Below, in pieces: positions 27,168 to 36,963 of a stretch of DNA of 64,000 nucleotides (within the stretch, counting starts at the first letter, position 1; each line of letters opens with the position of its first letter). This DNA is from Helicobacter himalayensis (GTDB taxonomy: Bacteria > Campylobacterota > Campylobacteria > Campylobacterales > Helicobacteraceae). A program made the position numbers and the translations under genes. A model generated the notes under the pieces. That model worked only from the letters and a program-made list of their open reading frames with translations. It was not told the DNA's origin and did not search any database. The stretch covers positions 868,001 through 932,000 of the forward strand of contig NZ_CP014991.1 in NCBI RefSeq assembly GCF_001602095.1, read 5' to 3'.

Positions 27168-27896
27168 TCACGCCTTTAAATCAGTTTGGATATATTTTCT
27201 CATTTTTGTAATTTCACTCAAATCCACCTGCGCGGAGATGATTTCTTTCTTGTCATTTTTATACACCACGCCATAAGGGGTGATAATCGCGCTTCCCTTT
27301 GCCATCGTGTCATTTGCGCCATCGCTTGCTACGACAAAGGCTTGATTAATGATAGCTAGAGCCTTACAAAGCGATTCAAATTGCTCTTTTCGCGCCTTGC
27401 CCCAAATGGCTGGCACAAAGATAATATCCGCGCCCTGCGCGCGCTTCCATAAATCAATAAAACGCAATTCAAAGCAGTTTATCGCGGCACATTTTAGAGA
27501 ATCTATATAGAAAGGCACAATATCTTCTAATCTTCCCGCGCCAAAATGCAAATGCTCTTCACCCAACATAAAAAGCTTATGTTTGGCTTGGCTGTGGATT
27601 ACCTCGCCTTTATGAAAGACCTTGAGATTATTAAAATACTGATTGCGCTTTTGCTCTATCATCGTGGTAATAATCGTGCGAGACTTACTAAACTCGAGTA
27701 AAGATTCTGTGGCAATTTTTGAAAACTCTACTGCTTCTGCCATTTTTTGATACGCAAATCCACTAAAAACCACTTCCGGCGTGCAAACAATAGAATCCTC
27801 TTGGCACTGCTCTAAAAGTGCGCAAACTTTTTTGAGATTTGCTTCAAAATCTAGCCCTATTTTGACTTGCAAAGAATACAATTTTTTAGAAATCAT
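27168..27896 (-). CDS. carbon-nitrogen hydrolase (nitrilase superfamily)
   Basis: 242 residues. The catalytic Glu-Lys-Cys triad can be placed at E41 (TPEVVFSG), K107 (AKHKLF) and C141 ([10 protein letters not shown]). Such enzymes hydrolyse amides or nitriles of small metabolites; the substrate is not visible. It overlaps the end of nrdB by 11 bases and precedes pcm by 9, so the three form one transcription unit. A short enzyme with no extra domain. Confidence 0.87.
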   Translation of the reverse strand: MISKKLYSLQVKIGLDFEANLKKVCALLEQCQEDSIVCTPEVVFSGFAYQKMAEAVEFSKIATESLLEFSKSRTIITTMIEQKRNQYFNNLKVFHKGEVIHSQAKHKLFMLGEEHLHFGAGRLEDIVPFYIDSLKCAAINCFELRFIDLWKRAQGADIIFVPAIWGKARKEQFESLCKALAIINQAFVVASDGANDTMAKGSAIITPYGVVYKNDKKEIISAQVDLSEITKMRKYIQTDLKA

Positions 27897-28917
27897 CGAA
27901 ATTCACACTCCCTTTTGCGTAGTTTGTTACCTTTGCTTCAAAAAAATTTGTTTTTTGGTCATTAAAGCTTGCAAAAGAATCCACCCATTTAATCGGGTGG
28001 CTTACATTATAAAGCTTTGACAGGCGCACTTTTGAAAGGCGTTCATCGGCGAGATATTGGATATATTGCGTGATAATTTCGCTTGTAAGCCCTAGAATCT
28101 GCCCTTGCGTGATGTACTCTCCCCACGCAGATTCTATCTGCACAGCTTTTCTAAACATTTCAATCACTTCCTCTTCAAGTGCTGGGGTAAATAAATCCGC
28201 TCTGTCCTTACGCACAGAATTTATCATACTTTGAAACAAATATAAATGCGTCACTTCATCTCTTTGGATAAAACGTATCATCTGCGCACTTCCTAGCATT
28301 TTCCCACTGCGCGCCAAAGTATAGAAAAAGCAAAATCCACTATAAAAGTAAATTCCTTCTAGAATCTGATTGGCAAACATTGCTTTGACGAGGTTATGCT
28401 CGGTTGGGTTTTTTGCTAGCTCTTCATAGACATTTGCAATATAGTCATTTTTATGACGCAGCTGCATATCCACGCGCCACATATTATAGATTTCATCAGT
28501 ATTTGCAGAGATAGATTCTACCATCACCGCATAGCTTTGAGAATGCAACGCCTCTTCATAGGCTTGACGCACAAGCACGAGGTTAATTTCTGGGCTTGTC
28601 ATATAGGGATTGACATTATCGATGAGATTATTTGTCTGCAAAGAATCCATAAAAATAAGCTGCGCAAGCGCGCGGTCATAGCCTAGCTTTTCTTGTGGTG
28701 TCAGTCCGCCGTTATAGTCGCGAGTATCGGCATTCATATTGACTTCCTCTGGAAACCAAGTGTTTGCAAGCATTGTTTTCCATAAATCATACGCCCACTG
28801 ATATTTAATTTTATTCAAATCAAACATACTTGTGGGGTTTCCGCCAAAGATTTTGCGCTCATTCACGCTTTCCAAACTCTCTGGGTTATAAATTTTCTTG
28901 CGATGAATTTCTGGCAT
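27886..28917 (-). CDS. nrdB: class Ia ribonucleotide reductase, beta subunit
   Basis: 343 residues. It houses the diiron-tyrosyl radical used by NrdA. A ligand region is visible at [12 protein letters not shown] (Glu and His near 122-125), with [15 protein letters not shown] around residue 190 and [11 protein letters not shown] near 230. The C-terminal tail ([10 protein letters not shown]) is the usual NrdA-docking end. It is first in a run with the nitrilase-family gene and pcm, separated from nrdA by 23 kb and on the other strand. Confidence 0.96.
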   Translation of the reverse strand: MPEIHRKKIYNPESLESVNERKIFGGNPTSMFDLNKIKYQWAYDLWKTMLANTWFPEEVNMNADTRDYNGGLTPQEKLGYDRALAQLIFMDSLQTNNLIDNVNPYMTSPEINLVLVRQAYEEALHSQSYAVMVESISANTDEIYNMWRVDMQLRHKNDYIANVYEELAKNPTEHNLVKAMFANQILEGIYFYSGFCFFYTLARSGKMLGSAQMIRFIQRDEVTHLYLFQSMINSVRKDRADLFTPALEEEVIEMFRKAVQIESAWGEYITQGQILGLTSEIITQYIQYLADERLSKVRLSKLYNVSHPIKWVDSFASFNDQKTNFFEAKVTNYAKGSVNFDDF

Positions 28918-28928
28918 AACTCTCCCTT

Positions 28929-29273
28929 TTAAATCAAATCTTCTTGAGAATCTTTAATGCTTTCAATCACCAAAAGCACCAAACCAAAAGCATTTGCCAC
29001 CACAGCACCAAGTGTGAGCGCGTAAGAAAGATGCAAGTCATCAAAAACTTGTAAAACAACAAATGCCGCTATAAGCTGCAAAATCGCTACCAATAAAGTA
29101 GCTAAGATTTCTTCTGAAAGCGCGCTTTTCACACCAATACGCAAAGTCGCGCATAAAAAATTCACAGAAGTGCTTAAAAACAAAATAATCACGCTCATTT
29201 CATACAAAAATGCTACACTCAAAGTAAGACTAAGCACGCTAAAAAAAACAAAAAATACTCTACTCCAATTCAT
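28929..29273 (-). CDS. small conserved membrane protein
   Basis: 114 residues with four hydrophobic helices (about 5-22, 25-45, 58-78, 84-104) and an acidic tail. I know similar small proteins next to secF in Helicobacter and Campylobacter, but their function is not known. It lies 23 bases after secF and 11 bases before nrdB. No catalytic motif is seen. Confidence 0.7.
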   Translation of the reverse strand: MNWSRVFFVFFSVLSLTLSVAFLYEMSVIILFLSTSVNFLCATLRIGVKSALSEEILATLLVAILQLIAAFVVLQVFDDLHLSYALTLGAVVANAFGLVLLVIESIKDSQEDLI

Positions 29274-29296
29274 AGCTTCCCTTTCTCTTGTGCGCC

Positions 29297-30274
29297 CTAC
29301 ACGCGCCCATTTTCATACATTGCCCTTAATCGCTTTTTCTCCTCTATCTTTTTGCGTTTTTTCTGCTCTTTTTTGTAATATTCTTCTAAACTAAAACCAA
29401 ACACAATCGCCAAGCGAGGTGCGACAAACATCGAACTATACGCTGCAATCACAACACCTACAAGCATAGGAAGTGAGAATCCTTTGATAATCTCTCCACC
29501 AAATATAAACAATGTCAAAAGCACCAAAAACACGGTAAGCGAGGTTAAAAGCGTGCGTGAAAGTGTGGCAGAGACTGCTTCATTAATCACATAGCGCATA
29601 TCCTTCATTCTGCGTGAGAGCATCTGCTCTCTAATTCTGTCGAAAATAATAATCGTGCCATTAATCGAATAGCCAATGAGCGTAAGAAGTGCAGCTAGCA
29701 CCTCTAGGCTAAAGTCTAAATCCGTGATAATCACAAGTGCTGAAACCATCACCACATCGTGCGTAAGTCCCATAATCCCAGCGAGTGAAAAGCGCCACTC
29801 ATAGCGGAATGAAATATAAACCATCATCGCGCAAAGCGCTAGCACGATAGAGATAATGCCTTTTTTCTTAAACTCATCGCCCACTTTTGAGCCAATAGAA
29901 TTGCTCCTGCGGATTTCAAACTCCCCGCTAGGTGCTAAAACCTCATTTACAACTTTATCGACATTATTTTGACTTGCTTCATCAAGCACAGGTAATTTTA
30001 AAAGGGCTTCATTTGGTGCGCCAAACTCACTTACTTGAAACCCGCTAAAACGAGAATCTTGCGAAAGTATCTCTCTAATCTGGGCTAAAGGGGCTTTTTC
30101 CGCGTTAGTGTATTGAATCTGCACAATATTGCCACCCGCAAAATCAATCCCCAGCTTAAAGTCCTTCACCACAATAAGCACGATTCCCGCCACGCATAAA
30201 ATTGTAGAGACAATAAGCCCATAAGTGCTGTATTTGACAAAATCATATATTTTTGTTTGCTTAAAAAGTTCCAT
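29297..30274 (-). CDS. secF: preprotein translocase subunit SecF
   Basis: 325 residues, six helices. With SecD it uses the proton gradient to help pull exported proteins through SecYEG. The first helix, the periplasmic FKLGIDFAGGNIVQIQ motif and the GYSINGTIIIFDRIRE motif in the membrane domain are all clear. The start overlaps the stop of secD by one base. The C-terminal tail is strongly basic. Confidence 0.96.
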   Translation of the reverse strand: MELFKQTKIYDFVKYSTYGLIVSTILCVAGIVLIVVKDFKLGIDFAGGNIVQIQYTNAEKAPLAQIREILSQDSRFSGFQVSEFGAPNEALLKLPVLDEASQNNVDKVVNEVLAPSGEFEIRRSNSIGSKVGDEFKKKGIISIVLALCAMMVYISFRYEWRFSLAGIMGLTHDVVMVSALVIITDLDFSLEVLAALLTLIGYSINGTIIIFDRIREQMLSRRMKDMRYVINEAVSATLSRTLLTSLTVFLVLLTLFIFGGEIIKGFSLPMLVGVVIAAYSSMFVAPRLAIVFGFSLEEYYKKEQKKRKKIEEKKRLRAMYENGRV

Positions 30275-31914
30275 TATTTAGCTCCATTTTGCTCGCTTTG
30301 TGTGTTTGTGGGCGTGTGAGAATCTGCTTTAATTCCAAACCAAAACCACAAATGACGCGTTTTGCCAATTTTTGGTAAAAGTGCTTGATAGATTCCCTGT
30401 GTACCAATGATTGCAGTTAAGACAGAGGCTAAGATTCCAAGACTCATCGTAATTGCAAAACCTTTGATTGCGCCCGTGCCATTTGCATAGAGCAACACAG
30501 CGACTAAAAGTGTCGTGGCATTAGAATCAAATATCGCGCGTGAAGCGTTTGCGTAGCCCAGCTCAATGGCTTTTGCAATACTATTGCCTGCGCGCAAAAA
30601 CTCCCTAATACGCTCATTAATAATAATGTTTGCATCGACTGCCATACCCACGGTTAGGACGATTCCAGCCATTCCGGGCAAGGTGAGTGTCGCGCCAAAA
30701 AGCGCCATAACTGCGACAATTAGCACGATATTAACCAAAAGTGCGCCAACAGCGATAATGCCAGCAAAATTGTAATACAACACCATAAAAACTACAACAA
30801 GTAAAAACCCGCTCATCAGCGCGACTAAAGACGCACGAATGCTATCCTCTCCCAAACTCGGTCCCACGCTACGCTTTTCCAAAATCTCCATAGAAGCCGG
30901 CAACGCACCGCTTTTTAGGATAGTTGCCAAATCCGCCGCAGAATTTTTATCAAAATCCCCGGTTATTTGCCCGCTATCAGTCAAACGCGCTTGAATCGTA
31001 GGCGCGGAATACACCTTCTCATCAAGCACAATTGCGAGGTGATTGCCGATATTTGCGCCCGTGAAGTTCCCAAACTTGCGCGCCCCATCAGAATCTAGGT
31101 TAAAACTCACAACATAGCGATTGTTTTGGTCCTTGTTTGGCAGAGCGTTTGTCACAGACGCACCATCAAGCACAGGGACTTTTTTAAGCAAAATCTTACG
31201 TACGGGGAGATTTAAGCGCATTTCTTGCTCACTTTGCGCGAAAGGCAAAATCACATCGCCGTAGCTTTCTGCCTCTGCATCACTCATTAGCTCTACGCGC
31301 GCATTGCGCTCCTCATCTACCGCCATAAACTGCAAATGTGCGGGCTTTGAAATAAGATTTCTTAAACGCTCCTCTTCCTCTGGCGTGCTTTTCCCTGGCA
31401 CCTCTACGAGGATATTTTGCCTACCTTGCCTCGTTACGCTTGTCTCACTTAGTCCGAAAATATTTAGACGATTGCGGATTGTATTAATTGCTTGATTAAT
31501 CGCGTCCTCTTGAATCTGCGTGATTTCCTCAGGTGTAAATCTAAGCGTGTAAAAATTACCATTTTCTATAATTTCTAATCCGCTAAACTTCGCAAGCATC
31601 GCATTTAGCTCACCTTTTTGCTTGGGGTCAAAAAGCTCAAATTTTAGGCTTTTGTCTTCGATTTTCACAGAATCTATTAGCAATTTTTTGTCATTTGCTT
31701 CATAAGTGATAGTTGAAGCAAGTGAGGAAGTCCGCGCCTTTAGCGCTTCATCAGTGCGCACACCAAGCAAGAGATTAAGCCCACCTTGCAAATCAAGCCC
31801 AAGTGTTACTTTAGGACCAGATTCTGTTTGAAAAAATGATGGGATACTTAAGCTAACGCCAAGAAGCGCTGCGATAACCAGCAACCATAAACGATAAGTT
31901 AAACCTTGTTTCAT
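30274..31914 (-). CDS. secD: preprotein translocase subunit SecD
   Basis: 546 residues from ATG 31914 (MKQGLTYRLWLLV). Earlier starts up to 32001 would run into yajC and put 29 cytoplasmic residues ahead of the first helix, so they are rejected. The markers are VTLGLDLQGGLNLLLGV, the long periplasmic P1 domain, and GMAVDANIIINERIRE in the membrane domain. It lies 13 bases after yajC. Confidence 0.96.
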   Translation of the reverse strand: MKQGLTYRLWLLVIAALLGVSLSIPSFFQTESGPKVTLGLDLQGGLNLLLGVRTDEALKARTSSLASTITYEANDKKLLIDSVKIEDKSLKFELFDPKQKGELNAMLAKFSGLEIIENGNFYTLRFTPEEITQIQEDAINQAINTIRNRLNIFGLSETSVTRQGRQNILVEVPGKSTPEEEERLRNLISKPAHLQFMAVDEERNARVELMSDAEAESYGDVILPFAQSEQEMRLNLPVRKILLKKVPVLDGASVTNALPNKDQNNRYVVSFNLDSDGARKFGNFTGANIGNHLAIVLDEKVYSAPTIQARLTDSGQITGDFDKNSAADLATILKSGALPASMEILEKRSVGPSLGEDSIRASLVALMSGFLLVVVFMVLYYNFAGIIAVGALLVNIVLIVAVMALFGATLTLPGMAGIVLTVGMAVDANIIINERIREFLRAGNSIAKAIELGYANASRAIFDSNATTLLVAVLLYANGTGAIKGFAITMSLGILASVLTAIIGTQGIYQALLPKIGKTRHLWFWFGIKADSHTPTNTQSEQNGAK

Positions 31915-31927
31915 CAGATTTAAACCA

Positions 31928-32242
31928 TTATTTTTGTTCGTTTTCCTCATCAAGCTTGTATGCCACAAACTCTTTTGACAAGCGCACGATTGTGTCATCA
32001 TTCAATTTCACGCTAAAGAAATTTTCCTCTGGCTTCACCACTTCGACTATCAATCCACCGGTAGTGATGATTTTATCGCCTTTTTTGAGGTTTGTAATCA
32101 TCTCCTGATGTTTCTTGCGGCGCGAGTTTTGCGGACGCACGATGAGCAAATAAATAAGCGCAATAAAAAAGAGTATCGGAGCAAGCCCCAGAAGCATTTC
32201 TTGCACACCACCCTGCGCGACTACTTGTTGTGTTGTTTCCAT
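31928..32242 (-). CDS. yajC: Sec accessory protein YajC
   Basis: 104 residues. One membrane helix (about 18-38) is followed by PQNSRRKKHQEMITNLKKGDKIITTGGL, the standard YajC core. It is first in the yajC-secD-secF run. Confidence 0.95.
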   Translation of the reverse strand: METTQQVVAQGGVQEMLLGLAPILFFIALIYLLIVRPQNSRRKKHQEMITNLKKGDKIITTGGLIVEVVKPEENFFSVKLNDDTIVRLSKEFVAYKLDEENEQK

Positions 32243-32393
32243 TGTTTTATCCTTTTTGCGATTTTTTTAAGAAAAAAATAAGGCGAGATTCTAACTAAAG
32301 AATACTTAAAAAAGAATTTGCTTAGATTTTTAAGCCAACTCTACATCACCTATTTAGTGCCTTGTTGTAAATAAAGCATTAACTTTGCATTTT

Positions 32394-32399
32394 TATAAT
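32394..32399 (+). promoter_or_regulatory. -10 box of the catalase-like gene
   Basis: A perfect TATAAT 36 bases before the ATG at 32436, inside a 193-base divergent gap with yajC. No clear -35 box, as is usual for Helicobacter sigma-80/70 promoters. Confidence 0.55.
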
Positions 32400-32435
32400 T
32401 CGAAGCTTTCAAAAACCAAACAACAAAGGAATTAA

Positions 32436-33449
32436 ATGAGTGCGTATTCACAAAAGGGCAAAGTTTTAGGGCGCGCGATTTGTGCAGCAATTTTGAGTAT
32501 GGGGCTCTCGCAAGTGGCGTTAGCAGATTCTCAACAAAAATACGATGCAGAGGCGATTGCTGATGTTTTTTATAAACTTAATGGCGACCCAAAGGATCCA
32601 CATAAAAAAATCAATCACACCAAAGGCTTTTGTGCAATAGGGAAATTTATCCCGCAAAAAGGCATAGATTCCAAGCTTCAAATCCCACTTTTAGCAGAAT
32701 CTAGCATTCCCACACAAGTGCGCTATTCTCTAGGCGGTGGCAATCCTCACGCAAGTGATAAAAGCAAATTACGCGGTATGGCACTGAAAATGGAGGGCAA
32801 AAAAGATTCTTGGGAATTGGTGATGTTTAACGCTGAAATCAACTTCGCTAAAAATCCGCAAGAGTTTTGGCAATACTTCGCTATGCGCGTGCCTGGCAAA
32901 GATGGCAAGCCAGACAATGAAAGAATTAAAAAGCTCACAAACGAGGTAGATTCTTATCGTAATTTTGACTCTTATATGAATACAATAGGTGTCACGCCAA
33001 GCCTTGCAAATACGAACTTTAATAGTGTGCATACATTTTGGTTTAGAGATACTAGGAAGAATTCCAAACAAAAAGAGCGCGCTGCGAGGTGGAAATTTGT
33101 CCCTAAAAATGGTGTGAAATACGCTTCACAAGAGGAGCTTGCGAAGTTAGGGGATAATTTTTTGAAGGCTGACTTTGAGCGTGAGAGCAAAATTGCGCCA
33201 ATCGCGTATGATATGTATCTTGTCTTTGCCAACAAGGGCGATGTAACAGATAATACCACAGCACTTTGGAAAGGCAAGCACGAGGAATTACTCGTTGGGA
33301 CTTTAGAAGTGGAAAAATATGAGGGTGAAGAGTGCAATGGCGATGTTTTTATGCCTTCTACCTTGCCAGAGGGAGTTAATCCGCCAAAAGATCCACTTTT
33401 TGAAATCCGCAATGAAGTCTATGGTTTAACCTTTGGACGCAGACAATAA
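32436..33449 (+). CDS. periplasmic catalase-like (KatA-like/SrpA) heme protein
   Basis: 337 residues with a signal peptide cleaved near VALADS (residue 31). NHTKGFCAIGKF holds the distal His (H61), and RYSLGGGNPHASDKSKLRGMA is the usual next segment. The protein matches the short 'catalase-related' class, which lacks the C-terminal catalase domains and is exported; H. pylori has one that is not a true catalase. A peroxidase role in the periplasm is inferred. It is transcribed alone. Confidence 0.87.
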   Translation: MSAYSQKGKVLGRAICAAILSMGLSQVALADSQQKYDAEAIADVFYKLNGDPKDPHKKINHTKGFCAIGKFIPQKGIDSKLQIPLLAESSIPTQVRYSLGGGNPHASDKSKLRGMALKMEGKKDSWELVMFNAEINFAKNPQEFWQYFAMRVPGKDGKPDNERIKKLTNEVDSYRNFDSYMNTIGVTPSLANTNFNSVHTFWFRDTRKNSKQKERAARWKFVPKNGVKYASQEELAKLGDNFLKADFERESKIAPIAYDMYLVFANKGDVTDNTTALWKGKHEELLVGTLEVEKYEGEECNGDVFMPSTLPEGVNPPKDPLFEIRNEVYGLTFGRRQ

Positions 33450-33464
33450 AGACGCATAATTTTT

Positions 33465-33486
33465 GGGGATTTGAGTGAGAATCCCC
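33465..33486 (+). terminator. possible terminator after the catalase-like gene
   Basis: A 7-bp stem, GGGGATT and AATCCCC, with an 8-base loop, 15 bases after the catalase stop and just before the stop of the convergent gene. No T-run follows on either strand, so it is weak as an intrinsic terminator. Confidence 0.4.
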
Positions 33487-33496
33487 TTGCCTCATC

Positions 33497-35086
33497 TTAG
33501 CTTTTTGATTTTCTAGCTTCACAAATACTTGCGACAAGCCCAAATAATCCCAAACTACTCAAAAGCGCGAGCGGTGACATATATCTAGAATGCACAACTA
33601 TCGCCATAGCAGCGATAATAAACGCGCTTGCAAATGCACTCATACTCGCACCAAAAGTAAAAACAAGCAATGCTTTAAGTGTAGAATCTGCAAATTTTTT
33701 ACGCACTACAAAAAGCCATATAGATGATATCGCAAGAATCAACGCACAAATTATCACAAAAACCAAATGATTAAAAACAGGCAGATTCTCATACAAAAAG
33801 CTATAAATTTTTTCTTGCACTGGAGTGAAAGTAATCGCGCGCTCATTTTCGCTAAATTGTGAAAGCGCGGCTTTATGCCAAGGGTGAGAAGCTCTTGCTT
33901 GCAAGGTTTTAGAGGATTTAATCACGGATCTTACCCAGCCATCAATATCATCATTTCGTGGATTCTGATTCCACATTGCATTAAAGAATCTTGTTTTGTG
34001 ATTTAGGAAATTTTTAGGATATGAGACAATCGAGCTAAGCCAAGTGCGCTTTAAACCCTCCATTTCACCACCTTTAAAAATCACATATCCTACAAATGTA
34101 GAATACAAATCGCCATTGAGAGGATTACTAGCATATGCTTTTTTAACATCTTCAAAATTGCGATTTGGCGCATACCATTCTTTTCTAAAACAACTAGAAT
34201 CATTAGCAGGCACACAAGAGCCGGCAATTTGTAGCAACAACAAATGATTTGCAGGATTTGACCTTCCTATGCTCAAAACTTTTGGCACTACTATCACAAC
34301 ACCCAAACACAAAAACGCACTTACAAGAAGCAAAGCAATATAATTTCGCATAAAACCTATGCACGTAAATACAGGACTAACGCCTGCCTTAAATCCATGC
34401 TTTGCTTGCAAATTCCTATTTCTTAACAATAAATAACAAATCACAAAAAACGCTGGATATACGCTAAAAATCGCATTATGACGCCAAAGAATCCCCAAAA
34501 ATAGCGCGACACAAATCACGCAAATAAGCGCAACAAAAGACTTTCTCCCCAAAAAATCCCTTGCCAAAATCAAACATAAAATCCCGCAGAATCCAAGAAA
34601 TATCAAGCTCGCCATACCTAAATAATTCATGCTTATAAAGCTTCCTAGATAAATATTCCCAACTCCTAGTATCAAAAGCACTAATAGTGCAAAATACGAG
34701 CCATAACGCAAATAAAATCCACTCACCACAAGCCACAGCCCAAGATACAAAGGAATAAGATTAATAAGGAATAAATACCACACGTGCTTGCCAAAAAGCG
34801 TGTAGCACAATTCTAAAACATAAGACGTAATGACGGGGTGAAAATTGCTTTTGCCAAGAGATAATGCGCCTAAAACATCTGCATCAAGCACATACCCCGG
34901 AAATCCAAGCCAAAATTGAAACGCAAACAGCGCACCCAAAAGCACCAAGCTAAAAGCTAAAAAGCCTTTGTCTTTTTTAGTAAGTGATGCTTGCGCACAA
35001 GAGCCAGATTCTCTATCTTTCTTAAAAAACTCCTTCACCCTCACACCAATTCCCTTTAAAACATTCATCTTAGTGGTTGCATTCAT
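33497..35086 (-). CDS. polytopic membrane protein, probable GtrC-type glycosyltransferase
   Basis: 529 residues with about eleven membrane helices. A large hydrophilic loop at about residues 275-400 (ANHLLLLQIAGSCVPANDSSC, then FSENERAITFTP) faces the periplasm. An early Asp (VLDADV) after helix one fits a GT-C fold. The gene follows a GtrA-like and a GtrB-like gene on the same strand. In gtr clusters the third gene is the transferase that adds the sugar from its lipid carrier to the surface polysaccharide; that role is inferred from context, not from a recognised domain. The sugar and acceptor are unknown. Confidence 0.65.
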   Translation of the reverse strand: MNATTKMNVLKGIGVRVKEFFKKDRESGSCAQASLTKKDKGFLAFSLVLLGALFAFQFWLGFPGYVLDADVLGALSLGKSNFHPVITSYVLELCYTLFGKHVWYLFLINLIPLYLGLWLVVSGFYLRYGSYFALLVLLILGVGNIYLGSFISMNYLGMASLIFLGFCGILCLILARDFLGRKSFVALICVICVALFLGILWRHNAIFSVYPAFFVICYLLLRNRNLQAKHGFKAGVSPVFTCIGFMRNYIALLLVSAFLCLGVVIVVPKVLSIGRSNPANHLLLLQIAGSCVPANDSSCFRKEWYAPNRNFEDVKKAYASNPLNGDLYSTFVGYVIFKGGEMEGLKRTWLSSIVSYPKNFLNHKTRFFNAMWNQNPRNDDIDGWVRSVIKSSKTLQARASHPWHKAALSQFSENERAITFTPVQEKIYSFLYENLPVFNHLVFVIICALILAISSIWLFVVRKKFADSTLKALLVFTFGASMSAFASAFIIAAMAIVVHSRYMSPLALLSSLGLFGLVASICEARKSKS

Positions 35087-35128
35087 TTATTTACTCCTTT
35101 GTTTAGTTCCATTTCTTTTCATCATTCT

Positions 35129-35530
35129 TTACTCCCTATACACAAATCTCTTTCTTGCAAAGAATCCAAAGAATGCCACGAAAAATGACGCAATGACTTT
35201 TGCACCCAAAGCTTGCATAGAAAAAAACTCAACAAGAATCCATAAAAGCGCGGTATTGAGACAAAGCCCTATGGTGTTGATTATGTAAGTAGCAAGGATT
35301 TCATTTTTTGAGCATAAGCAATTTGCCCCAAAGACATACTTTCTATACACCACCATACCTTGCATAGAAAGCAGCACAAACATCACAATTGAGCTTACAA
35401 CATAATGCACGCCTAAAAAATAAGTCAGCACATAAAAGCCGCCCCATTCACAAAGGCTTAGAATCCCACCTAAGAGAAAAAAGCGCACAAGCTTATTTGA
35501 GATGATTTTGCTTAGCATATTCTTACCCAT
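35129..35530 (-). CDS. GtrA-family membrane protein (candidate lipid-linked sugar flippase)
   Basis: 133 residues, four membrane helices. FFLLGGILSLCEWGGFYVLTY at the start and a basic C terminus (FFARKRFVYRE) are typical of the GtrA/DPMS1 family, proposed to flip undecaprenyl-phosphate sugars across the membrane. The start could also be four codons downstream. It lies between the gtrB-like and gtrC-like genes (19 and 42 bases), which is the standard gtr arrangement. Confidence 0.85.
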   Translation of the reverse strand: MGKNMLSKIISNKLVRFFLLGGILSLCEWGGFYVLTYFLGVHYVVSSIVMFVLLSMQGMVVYRKYVFGANCLCSKNEILATYIINTIGLCLNTALLWILVEFFSMQALGAKVIASFFVAFFGFFARKRFVYRE

Positions 35531-35549
35531 CTTTAGCTTCTCTCTTTGC

Positions 35550-36828
35550 TTAGTCTATTTTCTTGTGATGAAGATATGCTATTCTGCGAGATTCTCTAAT
35601 GCCTTTAACAATCAAATGCGCGAGCATTCCAGCCACGCCTAGCACGACACCAATAACCCCCACTCCAACGCACACAAAGAGCGTAGGATACCTAGCCACT
35701 GCGCTTGTCTCTAAAAACTCCAAATAAATATCAACACCAACAAAAAATGAAAGCACAAAGCACAACGCACTTAAAGTTCCAAACACAAACAAAGGACGTT
35801 CAGTAAAAAGAAGTTGGAAAATCATAAAAAGGATTTTAAAGCCATCTCTGAAAGTGTGAAGTTTAGAAAAGCTCCCTTCTGGACGTGGCTTATACGAGGT
35901 TTCTATCTCATCTACGCGCAAATTCTGCTGCAAGGCAAAGACACTTAGCTCTGTTTCTATTTCAAAGCCCTTACTTTGGGCTGGGAAGCTTTTAACAAAA
36001 GCGCGAGAAAAGATTCTGTATCCGCTAAGCATATCATCAAACTGCTTACCAAAAAAGAGGGCTGCTGTGGCACTTAGAAGTTTATTGCCAAAGCTGTGAC
36101 CGATTCTATGCACGCTATCGTGTTTGCTGCGGGCGATATTTAGCATATCGAGTTGGTTTGAATGAAGTTGTGCTATTGCGCGAGGCAAGATGCTTGTGTT
36201 GTGCTGTGTGTCCCCATCTATCATCACATAAATATCAGAATCTAGCAAGGCAAACGCATCAGCTATCACCGCACCTTTGCCCTGTGTGGTGGTGGTAAAA
36301 AGGGAGAGTTTGGGGGAAGTAGCGTGAGAGTGGGTGGATTCTTGGAAATGATGAGATTCTAGGGATTGGGTGGATTCTTGGGGTTGATTGGATGAGGATT
36401 GAGATTGGGTGGAATTGGATTGGTTAGATTCTGCCTTTAAGCTGTTTGCCCCCCCCCCTCATAGCAAAATCAATAGTGCTAGCTTGGAAGTATGTTTGGG
36501 AATCTATCCCATTAATTGTATCGCCTTGTGGGAGTGAATCCCACTTCGGCTCCGCCTCTATTCCCTTAATGCTATCACCTTCGCGGAAGTGAATTCCGCT
36601 AGTCTCCGCCTCGCGTGCATACTCGGCGTTTTTTGGTTGTTCTGGGGCCGATTCTATGCTTAAGGACTTGATTTTTTCTAGCACGAGATTTTTTGAATTG
36701 TCTGTTGAGTTGTTATCAAAAACTGCGATATGCGCTTGAGGCAGGATTGTTAAGATTTCATCAATCACTTGCAAAATCGTGCGCTCTTCATTAAACACAG
36801 GGATAATCACGCTAATTTTAGGAGGCAT
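35550..36828 (-). CDS. GtrB-like polyprenol-phosphate glycosyltransferase, split by a poly-G tract (phase-off as sequenced)
   Basis: The start (ISVIIPVFNEERTILQVIDE, FDNNSTDNS) and the remainder (QGKGAVIADAFALLDSDIYV, MIDGDTQHN, KPRPEGSFSKL and two C-terminal helices) make a DPM1/GtrB-type enzyme that loads a sugar onto undecaprenyl phosphate. Ten G residues at 36449-36458 throw it out of frame: reading stops soon after, at 36424. Nine or twelve Gs would give about 425 aa. GtrB proteins are near 310 aa; the excess lies between NNSTDNS and QGKG, normally about 25 residues, and holds two hairpin elements, the G tract and a Gln/Ser/Asn-rich stretch. Loss of translation may also reduce the two genes downstream. 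Confidence 0.87.
36449..36458 (-). repeat. G10 homopolymer in the gtrB-like gene (contingency tract)
   Basis: Ten C on the plus strand in the context A-G10-CAAAC on the coding strand. The two halves join when the number of Gs is a multiple of three. The tract lies in the inserted segment, not in the catalytic core. Confidence 0.9.
36503..36644 (-). repeat. dispersed hairpin element, copy C (tandem pair C1 and C2, inside the gtrB-like gene)
   Basis: Two stems are repeated in the same direction. C1 is GTGGGA (36528-36533) and TCCCAC (36539-36544); C2 is GCGGAA (36583-36588) and TTCCGC (36594-36599). Both loops are GTGAA. Both stems are perfectly paired although three base pairs differ, which is compensatory change. 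C1 encodes KWDSLPQGDTINGI and C2 encodes EQPKNAEYARE ... SGIHFREGDSI; the two stems are read in different frames. Only C2 is followed by the CATACTCGGCGTTTTTTGG part. Confidence 0.82.
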
Positions 36829-36963
36829 TGCAATTCCTTTTTTAAGATGTTAGATTGCTTAAAATCTCTAGATTCTAAAAAACTTCAGAATCTAGCAAAG
36901 TGCAAAGATTGAAACGCAAAAACAAAAGGTTGGGATTCTATCCAAAAAGAGAGGGATTGACAA

